Position numbers and translations under genes: made by a program
Shown here: positions 44,694 through 53,394 of the stretch, in pieces
Layout of the letters: each line of letters begins with the position of its first letter
How positions within the stretch are numbered: position 1 is the first letter of the stretch
The notes under the pieces: generated by a model
Databases searched by the model: none
Told to the model about the DNA's origin: nothing
The model's input: the letters and a program-made list of their open reading frames with translations, nothing else
From: an uncultured Alphaproteobacteria bacterium
GTDB taxonomy: Bacteria > Pseudomonadota > Alphaproteobacteria > Thalassobaculales > Thalassobaculaceae
Length of the DNA stretch: 64,000 nt
Assembly: GCA_902629125.1 (NCBI GenBank)
Contig: CACOPQ010000005.1
Location: forward strand, 38,115 to 102,114
Direction: 5' to 3'

Positions 44694-45221
44694 TTGAAAC
44701 AAACAGCATGGATATCAATGGTCGCAGACGAAGAGGCCAATCACTATTTAAAACAAATTTTTGATAAAGCCAGAACTCCGCACGGGACTTTGGACAACGT
44801 AATGCGAATCCATAGCTTGCGACCCGCTACAATGATTGGCCACTTAACGCTATATAAGAGTGTCCTCCACAGTGACGAAATCACCTTACCAATTTGGTTT
44901 TTAGAAGTAATTGCAGCCTATGTGAGCATATTGAACTCCTGTGAATACAGTCTGACGCATCATTGGAATAATGCGGTAAGATTAATTGATAACGCACGGA
45001 GAGTAGAAGCAATTCAAACTGCATTGCGGTCGCAGCGCTTTGAAAATATTTTCAACGAAAAGGAAATAGCTATTCTACATTACAGTAAAAAGCTTACATT
45101 CGACGTTGAAAATCTCAAAAAAGTTGATGTTATCAAATTTAAACAAGCAGGTTGTGATGATGGAGAAATTCTCGAGGTGAATCAGGTAGTTGCGTATTTT
45201 AATTATTCAAACGCGTGTTAA
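44694..45221 (+). CDS. AhpD-like/carboxymuconolactone decarboxylase family protein, frameshifted near the C terminus
   Basis: Peroxidase-related helical protein of 175 residues, starting at TTG 44694, 8 bases after AAGGAGG. The active loop, usually CxxC followed by HH, reads NSCEYSLTHHW, so the second Cys is Ser. The frame ends VVAYFNYSNAC, just where relatives continue with NR...LGLGV. Shifting one base at 45210-45214 restores RVLNGLGVSLDGDKIG and a stop at 45274, so a single C was probably lost and about 20 residues of tail replaced. The core helical domain is intact, so function may be kept or weakened. The substrate is unknown. Confidence 0.75.
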   Translation: MKQTAWISMVADEEANHYLKQIFDKARTPHGTLDNVMRIHSLRPATMIGHLTLYKSVLHSDEITLPIWFLEVIAAYVSILNSCEYSLTHHWNNAVRLIDNARRVEAIQTALRSQRFENIFNEKEIAILHYSKKLTFDVENLKKVDVIKFKQAGCDDGEILEVNQVVAYFNYSNAC

Positions 45222-45315
45222 ATGGGCTCGGCGTGTCCCTTGATGGTGACAAGATTGGGTATTACAGTTCGTAGGCGAAAAGTTTAGCTCTATCGACATA
45301 ATACTTGCAGATATT

Positions 45316-46347
45316 TTAGGGATAATTTTTACCTTCGTGACTTGCTCGAATTTTCTCGGCGATGTGTTCGCCTGCCTTTATTGGAGCGAATTTTGCAGCC
45401 GTTCCGCGTGCTATACAAGACGGAATAACTTCTATTAAAGCATCAAAATCGGGATGCATAAAATATCCGAGGGTTTGCCGTTGAGAGTTGATACTATTTA
45501 AGCTTCGTGGGTTCGTGACCCGATGAAGAGTGGATTTCCAAAGTCCATTGGTCCAGCGATTCATCATATCACCTAAATTTACTACGAGGCACCCATCTGG
45601 TGGTTTGACCCCTAACCACCGTTTGTTCGGCATCAAAACTTCAAGACCGCTCTCGCTGCCTTTAATGGCTAATATAGTTATAGCGCCAAAGTCTGTGTGT
45701 GCACCTGTCCTTAACTGACCCTCTTTGGGAACTTTTGTAATTGGTGGATAATTATGACTTGATAATATGCTAAAGTGTCGTTTTATAAGATTTAAAAAAT
45801 AGTCTTCATGAACATCCAGCCCTAGAGCGAAGATTTTTAATAATATAGCTGATAGGTCCTCAAATGACCGATAAAGCTTTGCCAATGGTATGCCTAAGTC
45901 AATTTCATCGTCTGGTATAATATTGGGAGCGTAAGCTTTCCGTGCCGTAATTACGTTTTGAAAGTGTTTTGAATGATCGTCGATCGGACCCATAAAATAA
46001 GTCTCGCGGAGATCAGGTGGTGTTTCTTCGCCAAGGGTATACGATAATCCCCGAGTTGCAAAAGCGTGGTAGCCCCTCTGAAGTGAGGGCTCTTTTGGAT
46101 GCCATTTATTTTTGACGTTCTGAGGGAGATCAAAAAACTTTTTCGAAGCATTAAAAGCATGTTTTATAACTGTCTCGTCTATCTGGTGGCCTTTAATGAT
46201 TAAAAAGCCGATTTCCTTGCACGCTTCAATCACTTGATTTGCAACATTTAATCTCGCAGATCCTTCAATAAATGGTTGTATGTCTATAATTGGTAATTTT
46301 TTATACTTTGGGTCCATATGATTAATCTGCTTTTGATAAGTTTTCAT
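45316..46347 (-). CDS. 2-oxoglutarate/Fe(II) dioxygenase (isopenicillin N synthase family)
   Basis: Soluble oxygenase of up to 343 residues. The N-terminal DIOX_N part begins KLPIIDIQPFIEG. The C-terminal double-stranded beta-helix carries the iron ligands in RTGAHTDFGAITILA (HxD) and a distal His in KSTLHRVTNPR, with the cosubstrate Arg and Ser in that same motif and the following NSQRQTLGYF. The ATG at 46347 overlaps the upstream gene by 26 bases; ATG 46317 is an alternative leaving a 4-base gap. Either way it is coupled to the solute-binding-like gene. The substrate is unknown. Confidence 0.87.
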   Translation of the reverse strand: MKTYQKQINHMDPKYKKLPIIDIQPFIEGSARLNVANQVIEACKEIGFLIIKGHQIDETVIKHAFNASKKFFDLPQNVKNKWHPKEPSLQRGYHAFATRGLSYTLGEETPPDLRETYFMGPIDDHSKHFQNVITARKAYAPNIIPDDEIDLGIPLAKLYRSFEDLSAILLKIFALGLDVHEDYFLNLIKRHFSILSSHNYPPITKVPKEGQLRTGAHTDFGAITILAIKGSESGLEVLMPNKRWLGVKPPDGCLVVNLGDMMNRWTNGLWKSTLHRVTNPRSLNSINSQRQTLGYFMHPDFDALIEVIPSCIARGTAAKFAPIKAGEHIAEKIRASHEGKNYP

Positions 46348-47230
46348 CGATCACTTCGTCGTAGGGTATATCAAACTGTATCAAATTGCCTGATAACAAA
46401 GCAGCCTTTAGTTTCACAAATGCACATGGTGGCAGGTCGGTTTTAGTCGGCCATATTTTTGAAGACTTGTATCCCTCGATGATAGCGGCAAGGCTGTTGC
46501 TACTCAATTCCGGAAAAAAGCGTGGTCCAATGATCTTGGCTATTTCAATGTTGCTCATGTTACTAATTGCGTTTAGTGATCGATTGATTACCCTTACAAG
46601 TGCTTTGCATGTTTCTCTGTTATTTACAGTAAAAGACTTTAATGCATAAAAGGTAGTGAATGCGATATCTCCTCTTGAGGCGAAGCGATACCACACATGT
46701 GCTCCTGCCTCTTTGAGTTCTTGAGCAAATGGCTCAAAAATTTGCACCAAGTCAATCTTCCCGTTTTTGAAAAGATCCACGTTTTCGGGCATTGTCGCAT
46801 TAGGATATCGTGAAATAGAATTTGGATCGATATTGGCGCGAGATAGATCATCTTGGAGTGTCATCCAAGGTGTAGGAACGTCTACGGCAACGGCTAATTT
46901 GTGATCCAATAAATCGTGAAAGACGAAATTATCGTTAGGTTTCCTACCAAGTAAAATAAAAGGGTCGCGCGCAACAACTTGCGCAAAGCAAACGAGCTTC
47001 GAGGTTGTTTTATTTAATCTTGCTTGATTGTGATGCAGCAACACCCTCATAGGTCCCCCAAATGAAACATCTGCACGACCATCAATCAGCCCTTGCGCTG
47101 TTTCTGAGGTTGAAGGCGATAGTATTAGAGAAACATCAAGACCTTCATCGGAAAACATGTTTTCTATTTGAGCGAGATAAAACGGCGTGTAGCTGCACGC
47201 GCGTAAGTTTTCGTAGAGTCTAATTTTCAT
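46322..47230 (-). CDS. NMT1/THI5-like solute-binding protein without a signal peptide
   Basis: Periplasmic-binding-protein fold of 302 residues related to ABC substrate-binding proteins for sulfonates, nitrate or pyrimidines. KIRLYENLRACSYTPFYLAQ begins the first lobe directly at the N terminus, followed by the family GLIDGRADVSFGGPMRVLL (about 52-70) and a second lobe. There is no signal peptide or lipobox, and no permease or ATPase is adjacent, so it is probably cytoplasmic. It is coupled to the dioxygenase gene downstream. A substrate-binding or THI5-like enzymatic role is possible; neither can be shown. Confidence 0.8.
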   Translation of the reverse strand: MKIRLYENLRACSYTPFYLAQIENMFSDEGLDVSLILSPSTSETAQGLIDGRADVSFGGPMRVLLHHNQARLNKTTSKLVCFAQVVARDPFILLGRKPNDNFVFHDLLDHKLAVAVDVPTPWMTLQDDLSRANIDPNSISRYPNATMPENVDLFKNGKIDLVQIFEPFAQELKEAGAHVWYRFASRGDIAFTTFYALKSFTVNNRETCKALVRVINRSLNAISNMSNIEIAKIIGPRFFPELSSNSLAAIIEGYKSSKIWPTKTDLPPCAFVKLKAALLSGNLIQFDIPYDEVIDENLSKAD

Positions 47231-47442
47231 TTTTAATCTATCCAAATAAGATATCTCTAGCCTAAGCCATGGTTTTTTTTACGCTAAAATAAAGACAATC
47301 TTGATTAAGTTAAGAGAAAAACCTTTTTATCGTCGATCAAAATTTATCTAAAAAACAAATTATTTGCTTCGGCGTTGATTAAAGTAGACGAAGGTGACAT
47401 TTATGTCGTTAAATACTGTTAAACGAAATATGGGAGTAAAAT

Positions 47443-48465
47443 ATGAAATCATCCTTTTCCCGACTGCTCAAATTGACAGTTTTAGCGGGGGCATTTGTGG
47501 GGGTATCTTTCTCCGCTAGTGCACAAGAGTTTAAATTGCGCTGGGGTCACTATTTACCCAACAGCCCTTTTGTTCAGGTAGAAAAAGACTTTGCGAAAAA
47601 AATTGAAGAAAGAACTAACGGACGGGTAAAGATCGATATCACGTTTGCCGGTGGTCTGGGTAAGGGTAACGAGGTTGCCCTTTTGGCAGGACGCGGTGCT
47701 ATTGACATGGCATCAGTTGCAATGGGTTATTATCCTGATCAACTTCTGTTCTGGAAAGCATATCAAATCCCTTTTATTTTCGATGATCCGGTGCAGGCCA
47801 TCAACATAGTTCACAAGTCATACAAAGAATTCCCGATATTCAAACAAGAATCAGACAAAATAAATGTAAACTACCTTTTTCAGCAACCGTTAGGTTCGTA
47901 CTACATGACAGGGCCTAGTCCAAACTGTACGTCGGTCAAAGACCTAAAAGGCAAAAAAATTCGTAGCTTCGGCGCTGATCTTCCGAAGATGCACAACGCT
48001 ATTGGCGCGGTTCCTGTTACAGTGCGTCCAACTGAAGTCTACGAGGCGCTACAAAGAGGCACGATCGATTATTCCTTCCTAAACGCTGGTAACGTTGAAA
48101 GTCTGAGATTGTATGAGCCGGGTAAATATAGCTGTGGAACTGCAATGACAATTGCTGGACACATGATTGTTATAGGCAAACGAACCTGGGCAAAACTACC
48201 GGCTGATATTCAGAAAATCTTTATGGACCAGGCTGAAAAAAGCCAAAAAGATTATCTAGACTGGTTAGTAACCGGAACAGAAAAGTCCATTGCAAATATC
48301 AAGAAGGCGGGGGGAGTTTTTAAAGAATTTCCCGCTTCTGAACTTGCAAAGTGGAAAGCTGCCACACCCGATTTATTGCAGGGTTGGGCAGATAACATGA
48401 AAAAGAGAGGCTTTGGAAAAGAGGCTGCAGAAGTTGCGGCAGCATGGCGTGCTTGGGCGAAATAA
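47443..48465 (+). CDS. dctP: TRAP transporter substrate-binding protein (DctP family)
   Basis: Periplasmic binding protein for a carboxylate-type solute. The 340 residues start with a Sec signal peptide (about 1-27, ending SFSASAQEF). FKLRWGHYLPNSPFVQVEKD starts the mature domain, and the ligand-binding Arg region KGKKIRSFGADLPKMHNAIG with PTEVYEALQRGTIDYSF is typical. The permease genes follow. It is nearer to DctP members for small organic acids than to the YiaO type, but the ligand cannot be named. A stem-loop separates it from dctQ. Confidence 0.92.
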   Translation: MKSSFSRLLKLTVLAGAFVGVSFSASAQEFKLRWGHYLPNSPFVQVEKDFAKKIEERTNGRVKIDITFAGGLGKGNEVALLAGRGAIDMASVAMGYYPDQLLFWKAYQIPFIFDDPVQAINIVHKSYKEFPIFKQESDKINVNYLFQQPLGSYYMTGPSPNCTSVKDLKGKKIRSFGADLPKMHNAIGAVPVTVRPTEVYEALQRGTIDYSFLNAGNVESLRLYEPGKYSCGTAMTIAGHMIVIGKRTWAKLPADIQKIFMDQAEKSQKDYLDWLVTGTEKSIANIKKAGGVFKEFPASELAKWKAATPDLLQGWADNMKKRGFGKEAAEVAAAWRAWAK

Positions 48466-48488
48466 AGTCTATCTAAAATCATTTGTCT

Positions 48489-48530
48489 AAATCTCCGGTC
48501 ATTTGTACTCGGTTACGAATGGCCGGATTT
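48489..48530 (+). promoter_or_regulatory. Stem-loop between dctP and dctQ
   Basis: AAATCTCCGGTCATT (48489-48503) pairs with AATGGCCGGATTT (48518-48530) with one bulged T and one G-U pair, around a 14-base loop. The right arm is followed by ATTTAACC, a poor T-tract, so it is more likely an mRNA-stabilising or partial termination hairpin that keeps binding-protein output above permease output, a common arrangement in such operons. Confidence 0.5.
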
Positions 48531-48545
48531 ATTTAACCAAATATT

Positions 48546-49115
48546 ATGAAAATAATACGCAAAATTATAGAGCCAACGGCATTAATCGTCCTTCTTATTG
48601 GAGGGTTTGGAATGTTAGCGTCTACGTTTTTAGGAACGGCCGATGTAATCGGAACCCAAGTTTTTGGCCAACCCGTACACGGTGCTTTGGAGCTAACTGA
48701 AAGCACAATGGTTGTGATTGTATTTGGTGCACTTACATACGCTCAGATACGCCGGAACCATATCCGAGTGGAATTATTTTACACACGTGTTGGACCACGG
48801 ACCCAAGGTTTGATGGATGTTTTTTCTGATCTAATGGCCCTTGTTTTTTTTGGTCTTCTCTTCTGGCAAGCTTCTTTTGAAGCAGTGTTTAGTTGGAGCA
48901 TCGATGAATCGACCTTTGGTTTAATAAGAATACCGCTTTGGCCCGCTCGGTTTATTTTAGCTGGTGGCACTGCTCTTCTTATTATTCAATTATTATACGA
49001 CTTGGTAATTGATGTACAAAAAGTTCTATCCGGTGGAGTACACGTCACTGCAAATGATGTTTTAATTAGGGAAATTTCTGAAGCAGAAAAATATCTAGAT
49101 GATGGAAGACGTTAG
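48546..49115 (+). CDS. dctQ: TRAP transporter small permease (DctQ family)
   Basis: Four-helix membrane subunit of 189 residues. Helices are at about 9-31, 49-66, 92-110 and 132-152. The family motif ELTESTMVVIVFGALTYAQIR is present in parts (ELTESTMVVIVFG), with the following RRNHIRVELFY. It is 80 bases after dctP, across the stem-loop, and 2 bases before dctM, so translation of the two permease genes is coupled. Confidence 0.9.
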   Translation: MKIIRKIIEPTALIVLLIGGFGMLASTFLGTADVIGTQVFGQPVHGALELTESTMVVIVFGALTYAQIRRNHIRVELFYTRVGPRTQGLMDVFSDLMALVFFGLLFWQASFEAVFSWSIDESTFGLIRIPLWPARFILAGGTALLIIQLLYDLVIDVQKVLSGGVHVTANDVLIREISEAEKYLDDGRR

Positions 49116-49117
49116 CT

Positions 49118-50428
49118 TTGCTTGAAACCGGCACCACTGGAATTATCGTTTTAGTAACCCTTTTTTTGATGTTGGGCGCCGGGGTGCATATTGGCGTTGC
49201 GCTTGGCTTATGCGGAATTATTGGTACCTTTTTGGCGATTGGCCCGGACGCAGCTTGGGCTCATTTAGCTACTATCCCCTTCAGTACAACTAACTCATTT
49301 ACCCTTGCCGTTATCCCTTTATTCATTTTGATGGGATCCCTTGCAACGCAGGCAGGATTGACGAGAGATTTATATAAAGCTGCTTATAATTGGCTGGGGC
49401 GGTTACCGGGTGGACTAGCGATGGCTACTACGCTAGCCTCGGCAGCATTTGGCGCAGCAAGTGGATCTACTGTTGTTAATGCAGCAGTTTTCACAAAAAT
49501 TGCGCTCCCCGAAATGACAGCTTTTGGTTACGATAGACGGCTAAGTGCGGGTTGTATCGCTGCATCAGGCACGCTTGCATCATTGATCCCTCCAAGTATC
49601 ATCATGGTCATTTATGCCATTCTGACTGAACAGTCTGTGGCACTATTACTTATGGCAGGCTTAGTGCCAGGCCTATTGTCTGCAGCTATGTATATGGGTG
49701 GTATTTATACAATAGCGAAGGTTCGCCCGGATATAGCCCCGCAATCTAAAGTTACCATAAATTGGAGCGAACGTATAAGCTCTTTAAAGGGTGTTTGGGG
49801 TATTGGTTTTTTATTCTTGTTAGTTATTGGAGGCATTTATACTGGTTTCTTTGTTCCGACATATGCAGGTGCAGTAGGTGCTTTCGGTGCTTTTCTGATT
49901 GTTGTCGCAAAAAGAAGGCTTACTAAAGCTACCACACTGAATACCTTCAAAGATGCTGGTGTCACGACCTCAGTCATATTTATAATCGTCATTGGGGGCA
50001 TTATTTTTGCTCGATACCTTACATACACAGGGATCATTGCCGATGTTTCGCAATTCCTTTTGTCATTAGAGTTGAACAAATATACGTATTTATTCGCTTT
50101 TGCAGTAATTTATCTAATTCTAGGCATGCTAATTGATCCAATTGCAATTATGGTAATAACGCTTCCGGTTATGTATCCCATTTTAATAGGTGTCGGTTTT
50201 GATCCGATTTGGCTTGGTGTAATAGCCATTAAATTGGCTGAGATTTCTCTAATTACGCCCCCAGTTGGTTTAAATGTTTACGTGGTGAGAAGTGCGTCTC
50301 CTGTTCCTTTAAGTTTGGAAGATGTCTTTTCAGGAGTAATGCCATTTCTGATTATAGATATACTCACCCTTCTTTTATTGATTTTTATACCAGAAATCAC
50401 TCTGACCTTACCCAGGTTGATGATGTAG
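49118..50428 (+). CDS. dctM: TRAP transporter large permease (DctM family)
   Basis: The 436-residue transport subunit with about twelve membrane helices. LAVIPLFILMGSLATQAGL, AFGAASGSTVVNAAVFTKIA, YDRRLSAGCIAASGTLASLIPPS and GMLIDPIAIMVITLPVMYPI are diagnostic DctM stretches. The start is TTG at 49118, immediately after dctQ. Transport would use a sodium or proton gradient with DctP and DctQ. It converges with the PrpD gene, 7 bases away. Confidence 0.94.
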   Translation: MLETGTTGIIVLVTLFLMLGAGVHIGVALGLCGIIGTFLAIGPDAAWAHLATIPFSTTNSFTLAVIPLFILMGSLATQAGLTRDLYKAAYNWLGRLPGGLAMATTLASAAFGAASGSTVVNAAVFTKIALPEMTAFGYDRRLSAGCIAASGTLASLIPPSIIMVIYAILTEQSVALLLMAGLVPGLLSAAMYMGGIYTIAKVRPDIAPQSKVTINWSERISSLKGVWGIGFLFLLVIGGIYTGFFVPTYAGAVGAFGAFLIVVAKRRLTKATTLNTFKDAGVTTSVIFIIVIGGIIFARYLTYTGIIADVSQFLLSLELNKYTYLFAFAVIYLILGMLIDPIAIMVITLPVMYPILIGVGFDPIWLGVIAIKLAEISLITPPVGLNVYVVRSASPVPLSLEDVFSGVMPFLIIDILTLLLLIFIPEITLTLPRLMM

Positions 50429-50435
50429 GATGACC

Positions 50436-51815
50436 TTATTTCCGAATTATATCTTTCCAACTAGCGTTCAAATAATCATCCTTTAAGTTGAGAATTTTTA
50501 TGAGAGGTTCCAACAAATAACTTAGCTTGCCAACTACAAGATTTCTTAATTTGTTCTCGATGTCGGCAGATTCAAATGGCAAGTCAGGGCCACCTTTAGC
50601 GCTGAGACACTCATTAATTAGAACTTTTCCGTCTGTAAGCTCTATTTTTAATCTTGCAGGACGATCATTAGGCCATTCCAACTCCGGTTCGAACATAACA
50701 ATACTTATATTGTTTCTTAGTTTCACAATGTCTGGATCAAAAAGCGAGTTTTCATTGAATGCTTCAGTGCTAGCGTTACCGTGTTTTAGCGTTGTAGCGA
50801 CAATGTGTTCCATTGAGAATTTTCCAGCTAATGTTGTTTGTGGTGCCGGGTTACTCAATAGTTTTCCCCGCCAGTGTGTTTCTAGGGTGGCTGAACTTAT
50901 ACCCGACACGCAGAGGGCGCCGTGATTTTCAATTATACTTCTGGCGGCCTCGACGGCGGAATGACCATATTGGCAACAAGCATGTTCTTTGTGATAAGCC
51001 TCTTCTATTTCCCAGGTTTCTGTAAGATCATTTTTAAGAATTCTTGGGTCGCAGCTTGCTCCAAAGATATCTTTATACACTTGATAAACCGAAGTCTCTG
51101 TGGCGATAACTCCCAATTCTACCCAATCTACTGCCCTTAACCCATTTGACGCAGCTAGGCCTGGCCACGTATTCCTTATCAATGCCCCTTTTACAGCATG
51201 ATCAAACGGGCCCGGGCTAACCAATGTTGAAGCGGAATTCACTGCCTTAAAGATCATTTCGGGAGTATGCTTTCTAAGAGTGCCGATTGCCGCAGCAGCG
51301 CCTATAGCGGCTAAACTCGCATGTCCATGAAGTTTTAAATTTTCGTATTCAAAACATTTTGCGAGTTTTGCAATAATTTCGTAACTTATCAGTAGAGCTC
51401 GTAAAACATCCTTAACTTGTGCGTTCAAAGCTTCGGCCTCGGCAATAAGTGCTGGGATACAATATAAACCGCCATGACAAAGGGCATGCCGATATCCGCC
51501 ATCGAGCTCGCACCAATCACCGGCTGTACCGTTTGCTATTACGGCAGAGTGCTTATCTATTCTGGTTTCTGTGCCATCAAGAAGCGTAATGCCATTAATG
51601 CTTTCATGCTCTATTAATTTGCGAACGATTCTTTTTACGGTTTCGTCACTATGACCAGCAATAATAGCTGATATATCGTCGCAAAATACCATAGCCACTT
51701 TCTGATGTATTTTTCTTGATAAGCTATTCCAACAAGTCTCAGAAAGATTACTAATTAATAAAGTAAGGTTGTCTCTAAAATGTATTGGCTCATCATGTGA
51801 GATTTCATTTGTCAT
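50436..51815 (-). CDS. MmgE/PrpD family protein
   Basis: Member of the 2-methylcitrate dehydratase/immune-responsive gene 1 superfamily, about 459 residues from ATG 51815; a GTG at 51872 would add 19 residues with no ribosome site. It has GTAGDWCELDGGYRHALCHGG (in parts: ANGTAGDWCELDGG and HALCHGG), the helical domain LHGHASLAAIGAAAAIG, and EHACCQYGHSAVEAA near the second domain. Family members act on small di- or tricarboxylates (2-methylcitrate, cis-aconitate, iminodisuccinate). It ends 7 bases from dctM, facing it, so it may process the substrate imported by the TRAP system. Confidence 0.87.
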   Translation of the reverse strand: MTNEISHDEPIHFRDNLTLLISNLSETCWNSLSRKIHQKVAMVFCDDISAIIAGHSDETVKRIVRKLIEHESINGITLLDGTETRIDKHSAVIANGTAGDWCELDGGYRHALCHGGLYCIPALIAEAEALNAQVKDVLRALLISYEIIAKLAKCFEYENLKLHGHASLAAIGAAAAIGTLRKHTPEMIFKAVNSASTLVSPGPFDHAVKGALIRNTWPGLAASNGLRAVDWVELGVIATETSVYQVYKDIFGASCDPRILKNDLTETWEIEEAYHKEHACCQYGHSAVEAARSIIENHGALCVSGISSATLETHWRGKLLSNPAPQTTLAGKFSMEHIVATTLKHGNASTEAFNENSLFDPDIVKLRNNISIVMFEPELEWPNDRPARLKIELTDGKVLINECLSAKGGPDLPFESADIENKLRNLVVGKLSYLLEPLIKILNLKDDYLNASWKDIIRK

Positions 51816-51963
51816 GTTACTGGTACTTTTCGAAAATGCAGCCTTGGTAAAGAGTGCAGAACAATTGACCACACAATGAGTAATGCCTGTATAACAGTAA
51901 TTTATAGTTTATAATTTCTAAACTCCATCATTTCCTTTAATAACAGTATCAAGGGGATTAAAA

Positions 51964-52452
51964 GTGACTGATGATAAATTCTCTGCCACAACTGAAAAAA
52001 GGGGCATAGACCAAGTCATTAAATGGCGCGGATTAGGAAAGAAAATTGGATTTACAAATGGATGCTTTGACTTACTTCATCCCGGACATATAGCCTTACT
52101 TGAGAGTTCAAAAACACACTGTGACATCCTAGTAGTTGGACTGAACAGCGACAGATCTGTTGCAAAGTTAAAGGGCCGTGCAAGACCGATACAAGACCAA
52201 TTATCTCGGAAAACAATTTTAACAGCCCTAAAAGCAGTATCGCTTGTCATCATCTTCGATGAAGACACGCCGGAAAGGTTAATTGAAAAGCTGAAACCAG
52301 ATATTATCGTTAAGGGCGGCGATTATAATATTGAGGATATTATTGGTGCGGACTTTGTTCGTTCCTACGGGGGTGAAGTATTGACTATTCCTTATTTAGA
52401 TGGAAATAGCTCGACGAATATAATAGATAAAGTTACGCGCAGTCGAGGGTGA
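51964..52452 (+). CDS. rfaE2: D-glycero-beta-D-manno-heptose 1-phosphate adenylyltransferase (stand-alone)
   Basis: Attaches AMP to heptose 1-phosphate on the way to ADP-heptose for the lipopolysaccharide core. The 162 residues have the cytidylyltransferase motif FTNGCFDLLHPGHIALLE (30-47) and DIIVKGGDYNIEDIIGADFV with the C-terminal STNIIDKV. It equals only the C-terminal half of the fused HldE enzyme, so a separate kinase gene should exist elsewhere. The start is GTG with AAGGGGATT upstream. Alternative: another nucleotidyltransferase of the RfaE family. Confidence 0.9.
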   Translation: MTDDKFSATTEKRGIDQVIKWRGLGKKIGFTNGCFDLLHPGHIALLESSKTHCDILVVGLNSDRSVAKLKGRARPIQDQLSRKTILTALKAVSLVIIFDEDTPERLIEKLKPDIIVKGGDYNIEDIIGADFVRSYGGEVLTIPYLDGNSSTNIIDKVTRSRG

Positions 52453-52638
52453 AAAATCAAAAGTGATTGACCGGTGTATATAAATTATGAACGAAGAAAC
52501 TGATGAAATCCGCTGCCTTTTATTTAACAAAAAATTACGATTATTTTGTATTGACATAAATTTATTTACTAAAAGAGCCGATTCGTTTAGAATGCTTGGG
52601 TTTTTATTTGGTTATATTCTAAATTGGGAGTGTATCAG

Positions 52639-52959
52639 ATGGGGGTCTTCGATTTTATCAAAACAAAGCAAACACCAAAGGTATCTAGTGTTTCCGTTAA
52701 TGCCCCAAAACCGAATTTTAATTCTAAAGGAACAGTTACAGTTGATAAATTTACCTTTAATGTTCGTGATTACAGCTTAAAAGGTTTTATATTAGAGCCG
52801 TATGATGAAAAAATACTTGCAAAAGGTCAGAAATTTAAGTGCAGTGTTAGCTTATCAAAAGATGGTCATTCTTATAAGGGGCGGGCTGAAGCTTTGGTCA
52901 CAAAAATAACATCTGGAGCGCTCGCTGCAACTTTTACAATAAAACCATCGTCTAACTGA
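52639..52959 (+). CDS. Small PilZ-like domain protein
   Basis: A 106-residue cytosolic protein starting at ATG 52639 (GGGAG 9 bases before). The core (about 35-100) resembles a PilZ beta-barrel. NVRDYSLKGFILEP matches the second c-di-GMP motif (D-x-S-x-x-G), followed by a strand pattern KFKCSVSL and GRAEALVTKI. The usual N-terminal RxxxR binding motif is not clear, so c-di-GMP binding is doubtful. It is 9 bases before the next small gene. Low certainty on family. Confidence 0.55.
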   Translation: MGVFDFIKTKQTPKVSSVSVNAPKPNFNSKGTVTVDKFTFNVRDYSLKGFILEPYDEKILAKGQKFKCSVSLSKDGHSYKGRAEALVTKITSGALAATFTIKPSSN

Positions 52960-52968
52960 TTGTTAAAA

Positions 52969-53280
52969 ATGTTTTTTTTTAAATCAAAATCGCAAAAATT
53001 TAAGAGTAAAACAGGCCCAAAAAAGAAAGCGGTAGTGTTTGAGGATTTAGATGAAAAACAAAAAATATTATTTATGATTAGAAAAATGCGAAAACGTATT
53101 TCGCCGGACGTGTTAAGTAAGGCAGAACAGCTCGCTTTTAGTCAGATTGGTGTAGAGCCACCTATCCCTCCTGAAAATGAGGCATCGCGCCTTTTTAAAA
53201 TTGCAATGGCTAATAATGGGGAGAGAAGGGCGGAAATCCTTGCTTTGGTCGAACGGCGTGTAAATAAACGTCTTCATTGA
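52969..53280 (+). CDS. Hypothetical small basic protein
   Basis: A 103-residue protein from ATG 52969 (a TTG at 52960 would add three residues). It opens with a Phe/Lys-rich segment MFFFKSKSQKFKS, then a predicted helical region with LDEKQKILFMIRKMRKRISP (about 27-46), and a basic tail ERRVNKRLH. I do not recognise the family. It is likely co-transcribed with the PilZ-like gene. Coding is supported by length, normal amino acid use and absence of competing frames. Confidence 0.6.
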   Translation: MFFFKSKSQKFKSKTGPKKKAVVFEDLDEKQKILFMIRKMRKRISPDVLSKAEQLAFSQIGVEPPIPPENEASRLFKIAMANNGERRAEILALVERRVNKRLH

Positions 53281-53394
53281 TATGTCTTTTAAATTAATGG
53301 ACCAAACTTAATTCATGTAGTAGAGGTGGTAGCTAAATCTCTATCGATTTCATCTCTCATAACGGCTTTTTCAGCTGCTTAACGGAGTTCTATA

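Noticed and set aside
52487..52780. A 97-codon frame overlapping the start of the PilZ-like gene.
   Set aside because: It overlaps the better-supported gene in another frame and changes character midway (hydrophobic, then the shadow of the PilZ-like frame).
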